DNA of 64,000 nucleotides from Lepraria neglecta (taxonomy: Eukaryota > Ascomycota > Lecanoromycetes > Lecanorales > Stereocaulaceae): the NCBI GenBank assembly GCA_033220425.1, contig CM065653.1, positions 4,154,001 through 4,218,000 of the forward strand. Direction: 5' to 3'. This document shows, one piece after another, positions 61,489 to 64,000 of this stretch (position 1 is its first letter; each line of letters starts with the position of its first letter). The translations under genes were made by a program, and so were the position numbers. The notes under the pieces are model-generated. The model saw only the letters and a list, made by a program, of their open reading frames with translations. It was not told the DNA's origin and ran no database searches.

Positions 61489-63225
61489 TTAGGACTCAGA
61501 CAATGGTCCCAAGGGGAAAGGCAAGATTCTGAAAAGTACGTACTGTTCGATGCGCCCTCCAATAACGTACACCTGTGCAGCTCGCCCAGCACCAAAGGAT
61601 GGATCTATCAAAATGTCAAAGAAACAGCATAGGCCATTGTCCGCCAGAGCAGAGATCCAGTCTCTGCCTTTAGAGTCGCTCATTCGATCACCGCCGAAAA
61701 TGATATCCGCTCTCTGGAGGAATTCTTGGGTACCAAGAATTCCATTATTCGTACTGGAGTCGTTCCTTTCTAGTATATTCGCTCGAGCTGTCGCCGGAGT
61801 ATTGCCATTTGAGCCAACCACTTTCTGATACATTAACTCAAGTCCGGACCTCATTGGACGCAATTCCGTGATCATTCCCGACAGAGCACGAGAAACAACG
61901 GTGACGGTGTGAGCTAAGTAGACCAGGCAGAACGGCCGCTGTTCAGAAGGATGGTCTAGCCCAACTTTCGATGGACAGCATGAGTGGCACACACAATAGT
62001 CGGCAATGATCATCATTTGGGCATCGAAATTCTTCCCTGCTTCTGCACAGTTCACTATGTTTGCAGCCGCAGTCATAGAATCGCGAAGTGATTCGAGTTC
62101 TGGGAACCGCATGAGGACGAAGTGCACGAATGCCGGGCCATGGCTGTCCGGGAAATACGACCGACAACCGCGAAGCCACTCAGAAGGGCTTCCTTCCCCG
62201 TCAAATAATCCTTGGTATATGCGAGCCGCGCTGCCAATGGCATTTCCTAATGCTTGGCCTCGGTCCATCAACCGCTCAAAGCTTTTACAGAAAGTGTATT
62301 CCAAGGCTTTGTCCCAAGGGACTCGTCCACTCAGCACTGTATCCCGTGGAAAGCCGTCCTCCCTCCGTATCACTTGCGATGCGTCACTCAAGCGATATGT
62401 CTGGCCCACGCATTGTAGGCTGTCGTTGGCCACGTCCTTCTCATATATGACAAGCAGTTGCGGTTCCCCTTCAGGGCCACGATTCCGGAAGAGCGTGTCG
62501 TTCTCTTTCCCTCCTCTTATTTCAACATCAAGACCCAGAAGCCAATCAGCAACGGCAGCAATGAATCCTGCATCCGCTCCTCCAACGACCGTCATCTGGG
62601 ATAGAACATTCTTTGAGAGCTTCGCAAGCCCTAACAACGTCTCGGCGATTTCCCTTTGATGGGCTGCACCTCGATAGCCTGTCCAAGGACCAGGGCGACC
62701 TTGCCAACTATTAAGTCGCCAATCGCCAACCAGTCTCATGAACGTCTCAGCACGTATACCAAAGGTGGAATTTGTGACGAGTCCGGCGCAAGAGTTGACG
62801 AGATTGCGCCACTGCACAAGTGATGGCGTTGTCTCGAATGGCTGTGATACCTTGGTCATCTCCATTAGGACCTCAGCCGCGTAATCTGATGTATAACATT
62901 CCGCGATACAAGCACACAGCGCCGCACAAGTTGCCCCTTGGTCGGTTGCTGTCAGGATCGACGCAACATGCCTGACGCCGAACCCAAACCAGAGCGCGTT
63001 CCGGTATCCAGCAAGCCCTCGACAACGTTGCAGAGCTTCATCGAATCGTTTGCGACCATCAGGTCTCCAGAGGAATCTTCCGCATACAGTCTGTCCGATG
63101 ACGATCGTGAAAGGGTCGATCCCAGCTGCTGATATACGTTGTAGGAGTTGAACCGATAGATTGCCGCCACCAGAGACCAAAGCTGCCCAGTCCACTGAGC
63201 CTTGCTGTGCAAAACTCACGGCCAT
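61489..63225 (-). CDS. Uncharacterised fungal protein, 578 aa
   Basis: One long open frame starting MAVSFAQQGSVDWAALVSGG. Conserved-looking stretches include FGVRHVASILTATDQGATCA (residues about 82-101), LVQWRNLVNSCAGLV and a Gly/Ala-rich VVGGADAGFIAAVADWLLGL, followed by a Cys-rich YCVCHSCCPS in the last third. The pattern resembles a large lineage-specific family of filamentous ascomycetes with no known activity, often seen in variable regions. Hydrophobic helices occur, but no clear signal peptide. Fragments of relatives lie directly downstream. Upstream coding to about 63247 in another frame may be a small first exon. Confidence 0.62.
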   Translation of the reverse strand: MAVSFAQQGSVDWAALVSGGGNLSVQLLQRISAAGIDPFTIVIGQTVCGRFLWRPDGRKRFDEALQRCRGLAGYRNALWFGFGVRHVASILTATDQGATCAALCACIAECYTSDYAAEVLMEMTKVSQPFETTPSLVQWRNLVNSCAGLVTNSTFGIRAETFMRLVGDWRLNSWQGRPGPWTGYRGAAHQREIAETLLGLAKLSKNVLSQMTVVGGADAGFIAAVADWLLGLDVEIRGGKENDTLFRNRGPEGEPQLLVIYEKDVANDSLQCVGQTYRLSDASQVIRREDGFPRDTVLSGRVPWDKALEYTFCKSFERLMDRGQALGNAIGSAARIYQGLFDGEGSPSEWLRGCRSYFPDSHGPAFVHFVLMRFPELESLRDSMTAAANIVNCAEAGKNFDAQMMIIADYCVCHSCCPSKVGLDHPSEQRPFCLVYLAHTVTVVSRALSGMITELRPMRSGLELMYQKVVGSNGNTPATARANILERNDSSTNNGILGTQEFLQRADIIFGGDRMSDSKGRDWISALADNGLCCFFDILIDPSFGAGRAAQVYVIGGRIEQYVLFRILPFPLGPLSES

Positions 63226-64000
63226 TTGAAAGACTGATAGTCGGCAAGCTAAATTTGAGCAGGAGGATAGTGTGAAGAGAATAGCATCGGCGTCTGCTTC
63301 AAAAGCAAAATGTTCTTGACAGCTTCTGCCTTGCTGACTGCCTGCCTTCCAGTAGACGTAAAGGACAGGCGGACATGGCGCACAATCTGTGAATAATGAA
63401 ACATTACTGCCTCATCCACATAAAGAAGAGAACAGTCAACAGCGTGTCAGATGGATCCTTTCAGGACCAGTCGACTCCCACCTCGATTATATGCGAATGT
63501 GCAGCGCTAGGCAGGGATAAATGTTGATAGGTCAGTAACGAGATTCCAAAAATATGCCTGCATGTTTCCGTCTCAGCCACAATATCTTTGTTCCCAAAGC
63601 TCCAATACATTTGACGTTTCAAAACAACCCGTAATCCTTCGATTAGATTTTCTCTCTTCGATTGACGAGAATACTTCGCTGCAAGAAGATATACTGTTGT
63701 CACGTTAAAACAGATGCAACCTCATGCGGCTTGGCATGGTAAAAACTAATGCATGTCGCAGCAGCCCCCAACCGAGCACACCTCCAGGCGCCCCGGGCCG
63801 CGACCATAAGAGCTGGAGTTGCCACTATTCACATCCTGGACATAAAAGTATGCTACGAACTCGTCATTGCGAGGCTTAGCGATATGTCAGCTCTGCAAGT
63901 ATGCTTTCAGACTCAGCAGGCTTCAACCAGGATTGGGTCACTCCTGTGGCAAAATCCAGGATTTGGGATTGGCTGCGGAGACTCTTCCATTTATGGCCAC
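63226..64000. other. Upstream region at window edge
   Basis: Only overlapping frames up to 80 codons (63461-63703, minus) without family resemblance. It probably holds the promoter of the 578-codon gene. Nothing else is supported. Confidence 0.45.

Noticed and set aside
62006-62659. 217-codon plus-strand frame
   Set aside because: Complement of the 578-codon minus-strand gene, which has the better protein-like sequence.
1-64000. tRNA, rRNA or other structural RNA genes
   Set aside because: None was recognised on either strand by eye; a dedicated covariance-model scan was not possible.

Overview
The window looks like a chromosome segment of a filamentous ascomycete (Pezizomycotina). The right third carries compact genes with short GT-AG introns (50-136 nt) and typical fungal families: a Zn2Cys6 regulator, an SNG1/DUF3533 membrane protein, an SDR, a LaeA-like methyltransferase and a WW-domain protein. 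The left two thirds (1 to about 45,180) is mobile DNA in which CpA/TpG is depleted and TpA greatly enriched while CpG is kept, the mark of repeat-induced point mutation (RIP).

Layout 1-9,392. A Ty3/Gypsy relic (A, 1-5137, 5' end off the window) lies in a second Gypsy relic (B, 5138 to about 6830). A Helitron-like element (1484-3036) sits in A, and a relative lies at 7891-8885. Between B and the second Helitron there is low-complexity DNA and nothing recognisable.

Layout 8,886-45,185. A Fot1/pogo-type DNA transposon on the minus strand is split into four pieces by three Gypsy insertions: C (9393-30198), E (30615-37186) and F (37869-44769). Gypsy D (14813-29048) is nested in C, and a 7.5-kb hAT transposon (19501-26979) is nested in D. 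A 587-bp foldback hAT MITE (40689-41275) is nested in F. Every insertion was delimited by paired LTRs or inverted repeats plus matching target-site duplications (ACTAT, YCTAG, AACGG, AGATA, CTACCTTC, GGTATAAG). Elements C, D and E share a protein-like block on the strand opposite to gag-pol, between the chromodomain and the 3' LTR. This is the most unusual signal in the window.

Layout 45,185-64,000. The transposon block gives way to single-copy DNA within a few hundred bases. In order: an APH-like kinase pseudogene; a three-exon gene of unknown function (minus); an SNG1-like membrane protein; a small hypothetical ORF; a Zn2Cys6 transcription factor (minus) divergent from a four-exon SDR; a five-exon methyltransferase; a WW-domain protein (minus). 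Next comes an array of partial duplications of the WW gene's 5' end, carrying a short LTR-like insertion, a third Helitron-like insertion and a solo LTR. At the right end is a family of paralogous fragments ending in a 578-codon gene of unknown function. The regulator, SDR, methyltransferase and SNG1-like gene lie within 8 kb and could form a small metabolic or detoxification cluster, but nothing in the sequence proves it. Gene models were made by eye from reading frame, splice consensus and family similarity recalled from memory; no database search was run.
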